9,213 nucleotides of DNA from Tannerella sp. Its GTDB lineage: Bacteria; Bacteroidota; Bacteroidia; Bacteroidales; Tannerellaceae. Shown here piece by piece: positions 1 to 7,182 of this stretch. Below the pieces are notes generated by a model. It made no database searches. It was not told the origin of the DNA and saw only the letters and a program-made list of their open reading frames with translations. The position numbers and the translations under genes are program-made. Each line of letters begins with the position of its first letter. The stretch's first letter is position 1. Location of the stretch: contig JAITBC010000015.1 of NCBI GenBank assembly GCA_031283785.1, positions 1-9,213 of the forward strand. The letters are read 5' to 3'.

Positions 1-497
1 TTCTGATTGTCCAAATATTTTTTCCAATACTCTGCTTCTTTCGGATAATCTACCCAAGTACGAAAAACATTTTCATTTCCTTTCAGTATTAATGGATAAA
101 ATGACCATATAAAATGTGGTTTTTTCGCCTTTTTGATATCTTCTAAAATTGCCAGCGTTTGATTTGTTATGCCTGAAACATACACATCATAACCCTTAAT
201 TGATTGCGATTTGAAGATGGAGACAGTGTTTTTTGCATTACCTGCATTATCTTGCATATCATAATAGATAGCAATGTCATATAAATCCAACGAGTCTTTC
301 AATTCGTCCATCGCCAAGTTAATACCATCTCTGACCGATTCTCCATAAATAGACAAATCGCCTGTCATAGGCATATTCACAGCAACATCAATTGATATTG
401 CTTTTTTACTGCTTCCTTTACTTTTCCCGAAGAACCACCAGCCTGCAAAGGCTACCAATACTATGGCAATTATGCCGATCAAAATTTTCTTATTCAT
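1..497 (-). CDS. Periplasmic substrate-binding protein of a Liv/HAAT-type ABC transporter (partial, C-terminus outside window)
   Basis: I translated this by hand. An ATG at 497-495 opens a frame that stays open for 165 codons to the window edge. Residues 1-23 are a Lys-rich start followed by a hydrophobic helix. No lipobox cysteine follows it, so it is a signal peptide (possible AFA/G cut after residue 18) or an uncleaved anchor. Residues 34-70 have the pattern that opens type I binding proteins of the LivJ/LivK family: a beta strand, then PMTGDLSIYGESVRDGINLAMDEL. A later strand, DVYVSGITNQTLAILEDI, fits the 'ligand site then alpha helix' segment of the Peripla_BP_6 fold. About 165 of the usual 350-400 residues are visible. 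It starts 12 bases after the livF stop and is presumably co-transcribed. It should capture the substrate and deliver it to LivH/LivM; the substrate is unknown. It is more AT-rich than the liv genes before it. The family call is fairly safe; amino acid specificity is not shown. Confidence 0.85.
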   Translation of the reverse strand, partial: MNKKILIGIIAIVLVAFAGWWFFGKSKGSSKKAISIDVAVNMPMTGDLSIYGESVRDGINLAMDELKDSLDLYDIAIYYDMQDNAGNAKNTVSIFKSQSIKGYDVYVSGITNQTLAILEDIKKAKKPHFIWSFYPLILKGNENVFRTWVDYPKEAEYWKKYLDNQ

Positions 498-509
498 ACT
501 TTTGCTGAA

Positions 510-1193
510 TTAATTATTAAACATTATATTTTCTATTTTCTTTAAATTTTTATTTGTTGTCGTGAAGGTGATTACGCCATTGCGCAGCAGATTTACCTCA
601 TCGCAGAACTGCACGGCTTTGTTTACGTTCTGTTCTATCAGCGCTATGGTAAGGTTGCGGCGTTCACGCAGGTTCTGCAAAATGCGGTACGTTTCTTCTA
701 CGGCTTGTGGCGAAAGTCCTGCCGAAGGCTCGTCGAGTATCAAAAGTTCCGGCTGCCGCAGCAGGCACATTGCCAAAGCCAGCTGATGCCGCTGTCCGCC
801 GCTTAGCTTGTCGGCGTTTTTCCGCAAAAAAGTATTTTCAAAGTTGAAAAACGACAGGATTTCGGCAATGTCCGTTTTTGCTTTTGCGGCAAAATGCAGG
901 TTTTCCATTACCGAAAGTTCGTCGAACACGACCCCTCCCTGCAAAAACAGTGAAATACCTCTGTGGCACAGTTCTGTGGTCGTTTGTTCGGAGACGTCCG
1001 TGTCGTCTATAAAAATTTTGCCTTGCCGGAATGGCAACGTGTTCATTACCGCTTTGGTAAACGTAGATTTACCGCTGCCGTTCAAGCCGATAATGCCGAC
1101 TGCCTGCCCGCTTTCGACGGTCAGATTTACACCTTGCAGAATCTGATGTCCGCTTGTGTAACCGCCTGTAATATTTTTCAGTTCCAGTTTCAT
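510..1193 (-). CDS. livF: LivF-type ATP-binding subunit of HAAT-family ABC importer
   Basis: This 227-residue cytoplasmic ATPase energises import together with LivG. Visible motifs are Walker A GLNGSGKST (residues 36-44), Q-loop Gln85 in LFLQGG, the ABC signature LSGGQ (130-134) followed by Arg-His, and Walker B LLILDE (150-155) with D-loop SAGLSP. At the switch (H-loop) position it reads IEQN (186-189), with Gln188 instead of His. That substitution is characteristic of LivF and not a defect; E. coli LivF also has EQN there. The length is close to that of E. coli LivF. The ATG at 1193-1191 overlaps the livG stop in an ATGA arrangement, which implies translational coupling. The C-terminus after residue 205 is short and rich in Asn and Lys. 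The amino acid specificity implied by the symbol is a family convention; related urea and amide transporters use very similar ATPases. Confidence 0.92.
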   Translation of the reverse strand: MKLELKNITGGYTSGHQILQGVNLTVESGQAVGIIGLNGSGKSTFTKAVMNTLPFRQGKIFIDDTDVSEQTTTELCHRGISLFLQGGVVFDELSVMENLHFAAKAKTDIAEILSFFNFENTFLRKNADKLSGGQRHQLALAMCLLRQPELLILDEPSAGLSPQAVEETYRILQNLRERRNLTIALIEQNVNKAVQFCDEVNLLRNGVITFTTTNKNLKKIENIMFNN

Positions 1194-1972
1194 TCCACGC
1201 CCAAATAACTGTTTTTGACTTCCTGATTATTTAACACTTCGGCTGCCGTCCCTTCGAACTGAATTTTGCCGTCGTCGAGATACGCCACTTTATCGGCTAT
1301 ATCCTTTACAAACTGCATGTTATGTTCTATCAGCAATATAGTTTTTCCTCCATCCGCCATTTGCCGGATCATCCGCTTGATTTGTTCGATATACACGGGA
1401 TTGACGCCCGCCGTCGGTTCGTCGAGTAACAACAGCGAATAGTCGCCCATCATCAGGCCAGCCAGCGACAGCAGACGCTGCTCGCCGCAGGAAAAATCAT
1501 TGCCAAGCGTATGCAGCATGTTTTCGGAATACTTGTTTTGCTTGCCGAAAAGTTTTTCCAGCGTTGCGATTGCCCGCGCGGTCGTGTTCCGTTCCGTGTC
1601 CTGCCATTTTCCCTTGTGGAAAAGGGCTGCAAACGGCGTCTCGGCATTACGGGAAATATGCAACTTCATATTTTCGAGCAAAGTCAAGTCGGACAAAAGC
1701 GATTTCCCCTGAAACAGTCGTCCGACACCCCGCCTCGCAATTTCGTGAGATGGACGCGCATCGATCCTCTTCCCGTTAAAAACAACTTCGCCGCCGTAAT
1801 CCTTCTTAAAACCCGAAATAACATTGAACAGCGTGGTTTTCCCTGTGCCGTTGCCGCCTACAATAGCGGTTATTTTCCCGCTTTCCACACATAAGTTTAA
1901 GCCGTCAAGAAATTTGAAGGTATTTTTTCCGTTACCGAAACTCAAAGTAATATTTTTCAATATCAAATGCAT
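1190..1972 (-). CDS. livG: LivG-type ATP-binding subunit of HAAT-family ABC importer
   Basis: This is the 260-residue second ATPase of the importer. Walker A is GGNGTGKT (39-46), the Q-loop is LFQ with Gln88, Walker B is LLLLDE (180-185) followed by PTAGVNP, and the switch histidine is His217 in IEHNM. The long insert between the Q-loop and the signature (about residues 100-158) and the ending GTAAEVLNNQ...SYLG are typical of LivG, which usually closes with a 'G-x-x-E-V...AYLG' pattern. The ABC signature is SCGEQR (161-166), where LivG proteins usually have SYGQQR. The Ser, Gly and Gln needed to contact ATP are kept, so activity is expected. The start lies 12 bases after the livM stop behind an A-rich leader ending AGAAG. 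Length and motifs are complete, with no sign of decay. Confidence 0.92.
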   Translation of the reverse strand: MHLILKNITLSFGNGKNTFKFLDGLNLCVESGKITAIVGGNGTGKTTLFNVISGFKKDYGGEVVFNGKRIDARPSHEIARRGVGRLFQGKSLLSDLTLLENMKLHISRNAETPFAALFHKGKWQDTERNTTARAIATLEKLFGKQNKYSENMLHTLGNDFSCGEQRLLSLAGLMMGDYSLLLLDEPTAGVNPVYIEQIKRMIRQMADGGKTILLIEHNMQFVKDIADKVAYLDDGKIQFEGTAAEVLNNQEVKNSYLGVE

Positions 1973-1984
1973 CTTCTGTTTTTT

Positions 1985-2857
1985 TTAACCGACTACTATT
2001 TTCCCCCACATCCCTTGTGGCCGGTAGTACATCACCACTACCAACGCCAAGCCATAAATAATTTGCCGCAAATTGGCCGCTACCGCATCAGGTAAGCCCA
2101 CAAAGCGTAATAATTCGGGCAATAATACCACAAAGACAGCGCCAAATACAGGCCCTCGGATATTCCCTGTTCCGCCGATAAACAAGGCGGTAAGGATGAA
2201 AATACTCTCGTCAACAGTGAAACTCGTCGGGTCGATATAGCTGATGTATGAAGCGTAAAACAGTCCTGCCAAACCCGAAAACGCAGCGGAAATAAAAAAC
2301 GCCCACGTCTTGAAACGCGCAGGATTACGCCCCAACGCCGCTACCGCGATTTCGTCGCTACGAATAGCCGTCAAAATTCGTCCGAATGGCGAAGTTCTCA
2401 GGTGCTGGAACAGTAAAATCACAACTGCCGATACGCAGGTCGTTAAAACAAAATAACCGTAAACGCCCGATATTTCTATTGTTCCAAAAAGTTTCACCGC
2501 AGGAATACCCGCCACACCGTAAGGGCCGCGTGTCACGTCCGTCCAGTTATATAAAACGGTAAAAACAATCATCTGAAATGCCAGCGTTGCCAGCACAAAG
2601 TAGTCGCCCTTGAGTTTGACCGATGCAAACGAAACCAACAGGCTGCAAACGCCTGTCAGCAGCATAACCGTCAATGCCACGATAATAAACGGCAAATGGA
2701 AGCGCATCAGGAAATACGCTGCAAAATAGGCGCCTATACCGTAAAATGCCGCCTGGCATATCGACAGCAGGTTAGCAAGTCCTGTCGGCAAATTCGCCGC
2801 CAAAACCAGGAGAACATAGATGTTCAACATTATTACGATGTGCAGTATATATTCCAT
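1985..2857 (-). CDS. livM: LivM-type permease subunit of HAAT-family ABC importer
   Basis: A 290-residue, very hydrophobic inner-membrane protein, one half of the translocation pore. LivM hallmarks appear in order. GDYFVLATLAF (84-94) precedes a conserved glycine loop TRGPYGVAGIP (109-119). The cytoplasmic coupling loop TAIRSDEIAVAALGRNPARFK (163-183) contacts an ATPase. FSGLAGLFYA (193-202) and IGGTGNIRGPVFGA (227-240) follow. The protein ends IYGLALVVVMYYRPQGMWG (267-285), the classical LivM C-terminus. It lacks the long N-terminal extension of E. coli LivM (425 residues), as is common in other bacteria. Its ATG is separated from the livH stop by a single base, so the two permease subunits are probably translationally coupled and made in equal amounts. 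I see no frameshift or truncation. Confidence 0.92.
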   Translation of the reverse strand: MEYILHIVIMLNIYVLLVLAANLPTGLANLLSICQAAFYGIGAYFAAYFLMRFHLPFIIVALTVMLLTGVCSLLVSFASVKLKGDYFVLATLAFQMIVFTVLYNWTDVTRGPYGVAGIPAVKLFGTIEISGVYGYFVLTTCVSAVVILLFQHLRTSPFGRILTAIRSDEIAVAALGRNPARFKTWAFFISAAFSGLAGLFYASYISYIDPTSFTVDESIFILTALFIGGTGNIRGPVFGAVFVVLLPELLRFVGLPDAVAANLRQIIYGLALVVVMYYRPQGMWGKIVVG

Positions 2858-2858
2858 T

Positions 2859-3728
2859 TTATACCATCCTTTTTTTATATCCCAAAATCCCCTGCGGCTT
2901 GAAAAACAGAAACAGCAACAAAACTAAAAAAGTAATTGCGTTCTGCCAGTTAGCCGAAAATTGATATACTACCAGCGATTGCAGCACGCCTAACAGCAGA
3001 CCGCCCAAAATGCAGGCATTAAAGCGTCCCACGCCGCCGATAATCATAGCCACCATCGCGTTAATCAGCACCGGCATCCCCATGTGCGGGTCCATTCCAA
3101 TATCGTAAGCCGTCAGGCAACTGCCCGTTGCAAGAAAAACGCCGCTCAGGGCAAACACCATCATCCGCGTAGCTGCAACATGAAAGCCCAACACTTCAAA
3201 CAAAGTTACATTGTTACTTAAAGCCTGCGTTTTCAGCCCGAAACGGCTGAATTTCAGAAAAGCAAGAAACGCCGCCATCAGCAAAATCCCAACTGCCGCC
3301 TGCAGCATTTGCGGACGGGTAATGATTATTTCACCAAAATGATACGTATCCTGCATGTTGTTGTCCAACACCTTTGTTTCGTTGCCGAAAATCATTGCCA
3401 CCACATTTACAAGCGCCGTCATCACGCCGATCGACGAAATCATCACTACGTTGAGCGAAGATTTCTTCCGCGACAAGGGTTTATACACTACCCATTCGCA
3501 CAGCATACTCAACCCCGCCGTAACGAACACTGCCGTCAAAGCCGCCCATCCCAACGGAATGCCCAATACATTGAACGCATAATAAAACGCATATGCCGCC
3601 GCCACATACAATGCTGCCGCAGCAATATGAAAAATCCGGGTCGTATTGTACACCAGCGCAAACCCTATCGCCGACAGGCCGTAGAGTATGCCGGTAATCA
3701 TGCCGTTTATGATAAATTGTGCGAACAT
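2859..3728 (-). CDS. livH: LivH-type permease subunit of HAAT-family ABC importer
   Basis: A 289-residue hydrophobic inner-membrane protein, the partner of LivM in the pore. The N-terminus NGMITGILYGLSAIGFALVY (8-27) followed by TTRIFHIAAAALYVAAAY (29-46) is the usual LivH opening, in which E. coli LivH has 'N-F-A-H-G' where this protein reads FHIAA. The coupling loop that meets the ATPase is QALSNNVTLFEVLGFHVAAT (168-187). Residues 222-250, with MVAMIIGGVGRFNACILGG, match the conserved distal segment, and the end FFKPQGILG (275-283) is typical. The ATG at 3728-3726 lies 15 bases after the stop of the protease gene, behind an A-rich leader that ends AGAAG, the same five bases that precede livG. 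This is the first transporter gene after the tubulin-like/protease pair. No promoter is obvious in the 15-base gap, so either transcription reads through or a promoter sits inside the protease gene. Confidence 0.92.
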   Translation of the reverse strand: MFAQFIINGMITGILYGLSAIGFALVYNTTRIFHIAAAALYVAAAYAFYYAFNVLGIPLGWAALTAVFVTAGLSMLCEWVVYKPLSRKKSSLNVVMISSIGVMTALVNVVAMIFGNETKVLDNNMQDTYHFGEIIITRPQMLQAAVGILLMAAFLAFLKFSRFGLKTQALSNNVTLFEVLGFHVAATRMMVFALSGVFLATGSCLTAYDIGMDPHMGMPVLINAMVAMIIGGVGRFNACILGGLLLGVLQSLVVYQFSANWQNAITFLVLLLFLFFKPQGILGYKKRMV

Positions 3729-3743
3729 CTTCTATATTTACTT

Positions 3744-6700
3744 TTATCCGGTAATATCACTTAAATTCAACTCTTCCATTTGAACATCAATTGCCTTATA
3801 AGGAGACAGGATCGGTTGAACCGGTTTCGTGAACCGATCTCCGTCATGCAAACCTTCTCCATTGGGAATATTTATAAAAACCATTTCGCTTGTTGCAGGC
3901 GTTTTGGTATGTCGCAAGAAAACTTTCGATTTGTTGTGTAAATCCTCAATTATTCCATTAAAATCCGCGTTCTTCAAAAAGGGGAAATTTTTTGTGTCCG
4001 ACAGGTAAGCGAAAACATTAAAACCTTGAATTTGCGATTTCAATTCGGCGATAAATATTTGTTTCATATTTTGCTCATACCTGTTGATCGTTTCGTTAAC
4101 AGATGTCCTCCAATCTATGTCGTGTTGATTAAAAATATCTGACAGAAAGATGTTATGAGTAATCGTATCTTTGTTTCCGTCAAAGTAAATATCCAACTGC
4201 CCGTTGTGAATCAAAGAAGATACAAACGAAACATTATCTTTAGGCGACATCTTCGATTCCTCCTGCGTTGTTTTATATAATGCATTTAGATAATCGATAA
4301 AGGCAACCAAAAACGTATATTTATCATCTAAATTCATTTTTAGCGTTTTATATCGCAATAATATCTGATGTGCCGTATCAATACGCAAATCGCTGTTTTT
4401 CAATTCAGTAAGCCGGTTTGCCTTTTTCTTGAAAACAGAATCACATTTTTCCGTACATTCATCTTTTAAATTTTTATACCTTCTGTTTCTATGTCGCAGA
4501 TACATATTCATACCGAATATACATAGAGCTATTACCGTCAGCCCCAGTATATTCAGGGCAAAAACAAAGCAGACAATGCAAAGTAATATTGCAATCGCCG
4601 AAACAGGAAGCGCCGTCTTAACCGTTTTCTTTCTGCAAAGAGACAGTTCTTCCTGTTTATGCTGTTCCGTGTCCTCCCAAATCTTCTGTAATGCATCTAT
4701 TTCAATCTGCAATCGCTTTTTTGTCGCCTCTTTTAGCATTGTGTAATTTGAAGAATCAAGAATATTGTTTTTTAATTCATTATATTCTCCATTTAATTCG
4801 GCAAGTACGCGGGTCTTTGTTTCTAAAATACGTTTTTTATTGGCAAGCCGGTTTTTCAAAACATTGACCTGAAGCTGAGCGTCCTCGCCGTCAAAATTTA
4901 CCCCTTTGCGTCTTACGATACCGTGCGCTTTGTAAACCGTAACTTCTGTAATGATATAACCGAGTTTACGGGTTAACGAAGCATCGGTAATATACGAATA
5001 AGGGAAATAGCAATACCCCTTGTCTCCAAAACCGTCGCCCCACGAATTTCGAACGATAAATAATTGCTCATCATCGTCATAACCGCATATTACCATAGCA
5101 TGTCCGCGATTCCTGTTGTCTTTTGCAGCATTGTCGATTTCTTCCTTTGTCGGCATTGAAACAATTCCTTTGTAGCTGCTTCCGAACGAATCATATAATT
5201 TGGCGGCAAATTCGACGGGGTATCCATCTTCCAACGCCGATTTTATATCATCTACGTTCAGGTTCAGGTTCAGGGATTTTTCCGCACGGCGGGATTTGGC
5301 ATCTTCGTATGCGAGTTCGCCGGGGGGATTATCAGGCGTAAGAAGTACGGCCGGATCATACGGACAGACGTCTTCCGAACAGATGCCATATTTGCCGAGC
5401 GACATGATATTATAATATATACAGCTGCCTTCATCTTTATAAGCATCATCCCCGCCCCCTAAAACTCTTGCGTTGTAATACTGAAACGATTCGCTCAAAT
5501 CTGTTTTTTCGGCTTTATTACTTTTGAGTATATATTCAAAAATAGACAAAACGGAGTGGGCTGCACAAGAACCTTGACATTTCTGATTCCTGATTTCGGT
5601 AAAACCATCCCTTAAATCTATTTTCGAACTTTTTACCGGATGCGGCTTGTAATATTCGGCATCGAGCGGTTTTAATTCAACATCGGGCAATAAATGATAA
5701 AAATTCCCTTCGTCATCTATCCATCCATCCTGTTTTATATATTCTTTGCCGACTTCTTCCCGATGTTCTATGGTCTTGCTCAGGCGTTCTATCTCTTCTT
5801 CATGACGATGAATTTCGGCATTCAGCTGCAAACTTTCAATTCGCAGTTTTTTGATTGCTTTCCATTGAGATTCAACGTTATTGTAATCGCTCGACAAAAC
5901 GGCCTCGTCCTTTGTTTCCTCTTTGTCCAACAACGAATTATTGGCATCGACAAAAACATCGATTGCCTCTGAATTAAGATCTTCCAACATCAAAGTATCT
6001 TCGGAAAATAATGTTCCCGCAAGGACTTCGTCATTCTTGGACAATAAGGCGGAGAAAACTGCACGTTTCAGCGGCAGTGTGAAATTCTTGCCATACAATG
6101 ACCTTTCCTGCAGGAAAGATTCACATTCCCGCTCCGTTTGCTTTATCCTTTCGTCTAAAATCCGTTCAATTTCCCGACTGATTATATTGTGCGTATCCTG
6201 CTTGTCTAACCGGCTTTGTATTTCGGTTTGATAAAAAGAAGAAAACAAATTGATTTTATCTCTTAAGATATCCTGCGTTTTATTTAACACGAATTTAATA
6301 GATTCCACATCCGTATCCGTACTGCCGGTAATTCCCTCTTTCTCCATTGCATACAGATATGATTTATGAAGCAGATAGTTTACAAAATAAAACCGGTCGA
6401 ACCGGAGAACAGACATCCCAATGGTTATTAAATCGGATTCGTAAGGTGCCGCTTTGAATAAACCCCTTTCGTTTCCTTCGTAATTTTCTATACACAACAA
6501 TGCAAATTCACTCAAAAAAGCGGCAAATAACTCTTGGGTGAAATTTAACGAAAGCCCTCTTTCCTGGCAGTTCGATACAATGATAAAATGTGATATATTC
6601 GTGTCGTTACGACGCAAATCCGCGATTTTTTCCGTAACATCATCAGCCGTCGGCGCATGTGTTTTTTCATCATCCTTTCGTATATCAGGAAAAAGATCGG

Positions 6701-7178
6701 CCAAATCGGCGGCATAACCGATAATATCAATTCCAAAGTTTAATGTTGTTTCGCCTATGAGTTCTATACAACGTGTTACCTGTTCACAGACTGTGACGTC
6801 AAACAAAGGCAGATGAAGACAAATATTCAATTCCGTCGCAACACCCATATATTCCAGATTGATTCTTGATTGATACAATGTCCTGAAATAAGCAATTATT
6901 TTATCCTTTTCGCCGGGTTTAAATTTAGAAACTTCCGACATATCCATGTACTTATTTTCTAATAAGGCAACGAATTGATCCGGATCTTCTTTGTCGGCAA
7001 TGAAGCGGATGTGGGTCAGCGTAATTGTACCGTCTTCATTTTCCTGCCAAAGAATAGCCGTGAAATACGGTACAATTTCCGGTTGTCCGTATTTCACGAC
7101 ATATTTTTGAACGTCCGACAATGTTTGGGCAAGATCTTGCCCAAACATTATATACACGAAATGACGATAGTTGAACAT
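3744..7178 (-). CDS. Membrane-anchored multidomain protein with papain-like (C1-type) cysteine protease domain
   Basis: The 1144-residue protein has several regions. Residues 1-~300 are an unrecognised alpha/beta region. About 300-480 are charged helices and coiled coil. About 515-735 are a papain-like peptidase. About 763-850 are coiled coil. At 856-894 is a hydrophobic stretch long enough for two short membrane helices, with basic clusters on both sides (CRKKTVK and RHRNRRYK). That suggests a hairpin with both ends in the cytosol. Residues 895-1144 are unrecognised. The protease call rests on three aligned blocks: IRNQKCQGSCAAHS (529-542), giving oxyanion Gln532 and nucleophile Cys538; RGHAM (691-695), giving His693; and RNSWGDGFGDKGY (710-722), giving Asn711 and Trp713. 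The Trp that follows the catalytic Cys in papain is Ala539 here. All catalytic residues are present, so it is probably active. No secretion signal is seen at the N-terminus. The ATG at 7178 lies 4 bases after the upstream stop; Met11 (7148) is an alternative start that sits inside a perfect palindrome. Substrate and role are unknown. Confidence 0.88.
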   Translation of the reverse strand: MFNYRHFVYIMFGQDLAQTLSDVQKYVVKYGQPEIVPYFTAILWQENEDGTITLTHIRFIADKEDPDQFVALLENKYMDMSEVSKFKPGEKDKIIAYFRTLYQSRINLEYMGVATELNICLHLPLFDVTVCEQVTRCIELIGETTLNFGIDIIGYAADLADLFPDIRKDDEKTHAPTADDVTEKIADLRRNDTNISHFIIVSNCQERGLSLNFTQELFAAFLSEFALLCIENYEGNERGLFKAAPYESDLITIGMSVLRFDRFYFVNYLLHKSYLYAMEKEGITGSTDTDVESIKFVLNKTQDILRDKINLFSSFYQTEIQSRLDKQDTHNIISREIERILDERIKQTERECESFLQERSLYGKNFTLPLKRAVFSALLSKNDEVLAGTLFSEDTLMLEDLNSEAIDVFVDANNSLLDKEETKDEAVLSSDYNNVESQWKAIKKLRIESLQLNAEIHRHEEEIERLSKTIEHREEVGKEYIKQDGWIDDEGNFYHLLPDVELKPLDAEYYKPHPVKSSKIDLRDGFTEIRNQKCQGSCAAHSVLSIFEYILKSNKAEKTDLSESFQYYNARVLGGGDDAYKDEGSCIYYNIMSLGKYGICSEDVCPYDPAVLLTPDNPPGELAYEDAKSRRAEKSLNLNLNVDDIKSALEDGYPVEFAAKLYDSFGSSYKGIVSMPTKEEIDNAAKDNRNRGHAMVICGYDDDEQLFIVRNSWGDGFGDKGYCYFPYSYITDASLTRKLGYIITEVTVYKAHGIVRRKGVNFDGEDAQLQVNVLKNRLANKKRILETKTRVLAELNGEYNELKNNILDSSNYTMLKEATKKRLQIEIDALQKIWEDTEQHKQEELSLCRKKTVKTALPVSAIAILLCIVCFVFALNILGLTVIALCIFGMNMYLRHRNRRYKNLKDECTEKCDSVFKKKANRLTELKNSDLRIDTAHQILLRYKTLKMNLDDKYTFLVAFIDYLNALYKTTQEESKMSPKDNVSFVSSLIHNGQLDIYFDGNKDTITHNIFLSDIFNQHDIDWRTSVNETINRYEQNMKQIFIAELKSQIQGFNVFAYLSDTKNFPFLKNADFNGIIEDLHNKSKVFLRHTKTPATSEMVFINIPNGEGLHDGDRFTKPVQPILSPYKAIDVQMEELNLSDITG
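5256..5273. repeat. Three tandem copies of the hexamer GTTCAG in the protease coding region
   Basis: Three exact copies of a six-base unit encode Leu-Asn-Leu-Asn-Leu-Asn (residues 636-641) on the minus strand, within the protease domain between the catalytic Cys and His blocks. The frame is kept whatever the copy number, because the unit is two codons. This is probably a slippage-prone loop or strand with no regulatory meaning. Confidence 0.85.
7120..7149. repeat. Perfect 30-bp palindrome at the 5' end of the protease gene
   Basis: The 15-base half AATGTTTGGGCAAGA is followed directly by its exact reverse complement, centred on GATC between 7134 and 7135. On the coding (minus) strand it covers codons 11-19 of the protease gene and contains an in-frame ATG (Met11) one base from its outer edge. 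In mRNA it could fold into a stem of about 13 base pairs with a GAUC loop. It could act as a translation-limiting hairpin, a site for a dimeric DNA-binding protein, or an early transcription-attenuation site. The sequence shows the palindrome; the function is inference. Confidence 0.9.
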
Positions 7179-7182
7179 AACA

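Noticed and set aside
624..636. Gln instead of His at the switch position of the LivF ATPase
   Set aside because: EQN at this position is normal for LivF subunits, so it is not evidence of inactivation.
3729..3743. A promoter in the gap between the protease gene and livH
   Set aside because: The gap is only 15 bases and shows no convincing promoter motif, including the Bacteroidota TAnnTTTG type. A promoter inside the protease gene cannot be excluded.
3309..3764. A 151-codon open frame on the plus strand opposite livH
   Set aside because: Its product is rich in His, Arg and Cys with no family pattern, and it lies antisense to a clear LivH. It is a shadow of that gene's codon usage, as are the other plus-strand open frames in the window.
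3810..3839. An inverted repeat with 8-base arms (GATCGGTT / AACCGATC) near the end of the protease gene
   Set aside because: The arms are short with a 14-base loop and no T-run on the transcribed side. It ends about 65 bases before the stop, so it does not look like a terminator.
6103..6118. A 16-bp perfect palindrome (CTTTCCTG and its complement) inside the protease gene
   Set aside because: About 0.1 such sites are expected by chance in a window of this size, and it has no special position relative to a start or stop.
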